NCBI GenBank assembly: GCA_028690275.1
Contig: JAQVBN010000041.1
Span: 1 to 5,605 of the forward strand
DNA: 5,605 bases
Direction of reading: 5' to 3'
Source: Minisyncoccota bacterium
GTDB taxonomy: Bacteria > Patescibacteriota > Minisyncoccia > Minisyncoccales > Minisyncoccaceae
Within the stretch, counting starts at the first letter, position 1, and each line of letters opens with the position of its first letter. The notes below the pieces were generated by a model that did no database searches, was not told where the DNA came from, and saw only the letters and a program-made list of their open reading frames with translations. Positions 5,491 through 5,605 of the stretch are shown here, one piece after another. The translations under genes and the position numbers were made by a program.

Positions 5491-5545
5491 TAATTTAAAT
5501 TATTTTGAAATATAACTTAAAACTCTTGCATAATTTAAAAAATTA
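5491..5545. repeat. Pair of TAATTT/AAATTA inverted repeats between ruvA and rpsT
   Basis: The perfect palindrome TAATTTAAATTA (5491-5502) lies in the spacer of the ruvA promoter. A related repeat, TAATTT-AAA-AAATTA (5531-5545), lies in the spacer of the rpsT promoter. In both, AAATTA ends 3 nt before the -10 box, and its last A is 16 nt from the A of the start codon. They could be paired operators or UP-like promoter parts. AT richness makes chance palindromes common, but the matching placement is notable. Confidence 0.45.
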
Positions 5546-5554
5546 GTATATATT
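5526..5554 (+). promoter_or_regulatory. Promoter of rpsT, placed for a leaderless mRNA
   Basis: TTGCAT (5526-5531), a 17-nt spacer and TATATT (5549-5554). The -10 box ends 6 nt before the ATG at 5561, so the first transcribed base would be at or next to the start codon. No Shine-Dalgarno site precedes the ATG. TAATTT at 5531-5536 is a possible alternative -10 that would give a leader of about 18 nt. Confidence 0.55.
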
Positions 5555-5560
5555 ATACCC

Positions 5561-5605
5561 ATGCCAATACTAAAGTCAGCAAAAAAACGTCTAGTTCAAG
5601 ACGAA
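5561..5605 (+). CDS. rpsT: Ribosomal protein S20, first 15 codons only
   Basis: The frame runs from ATG at 5561 to the window edge and reads MPILKSAKKRLVQDE. This matches the N-terminus of bacterial S20 (M-x-x-x-KSAKKR), which binds 16S rRNA early in 30S assembly. About 70-75 residues should follow outside the window. It is divergent from ruvA, with 85 nt between the two start codons. The call rests on a short but characteristic stretch. Confidence 0.85.
   Translation, partial: MPILKSAKKRLVQDE

Overview
The window looks like a piece of a small, low-GC bacterial chromosome (about one third G+C by eye, not computed), most likely from the Patescibacteria/CPR and closest in style to Parcubacteria. 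The reasons are: compact genes with 4-14 nt overlaps; few Shine-Dalgarno sites; a shortened ATP synthase delta subunit; and a Mur ligase in which a hydrophobic N-terminal segment replaces the usual UDP-sugar domain. TGA is used as a stop (atpH, ruvA), so the UGA=Gly code of Gracilibacteria/SR1 (Absconditabacteria) does not apply. This placement is an inference from gene character; no search was possible.

Layout. Positions 3324 to 1 (minus strand) hold an F-type ATP synthase operon in the order atpB, atpZ/atpI-like, atpE, atpF, atpH, atpA. It is cut by the window edge inside atpA. It starts from a good sigma70-type promoter (TTGACT-17-TAACAT). Back to back with that promoter is a second one (TTGACT-17-TAAAAT with an extended -10), which drives a single plus-strand gene for an unrecognised 87-residue acidic protein (3439-3702). 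That gene has the best ribosome binding site in the window and ends at a hairpin-plus-T-tract terminator. The 114-nt divergent region carries two perfect inverted repeats: one spans both -35 boxes, the other lies over the -10 box of the orphan gene.

Converging on the orphan gene from the right is a two-gene minus-strand operon, ruvA (5475-4933) followed by a MurE-like ligase (4936-3710), joined by an ATGA overlap. Divergent to ruvA, the first 15 codons of rpsT (ribosomal protein S20) begin at 5561 and run off the edge. ruvA and rpsT share an upstream layout, AAATTA-3 nt-TATATT-6 nt-ATG, which suggests that both mRNAs are leaderless.

How the genes work together. The atp genes encode the membrane sector (a, c10-15 ring, b) and the first F1 parts (delta, alpha) of a proton-type rotary ATPase; gamma, beta and epsilon should lie beyond position 1. 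RuvA (Holliday junction branch migration), the Mur ligase (peptidoglycan stem peptide) and S20 (30S subunit) are housekeeping genes. There is no mobile element, CRISPR array, tRNA or rRNA. No gene-free stretch exceeds 114 nt. The most unusual content is the palindromic divergent control region with its orphan gene, the matched leaderless-type promoters, and several departures from family consensus in the Mur ligase and the ATP synthase.
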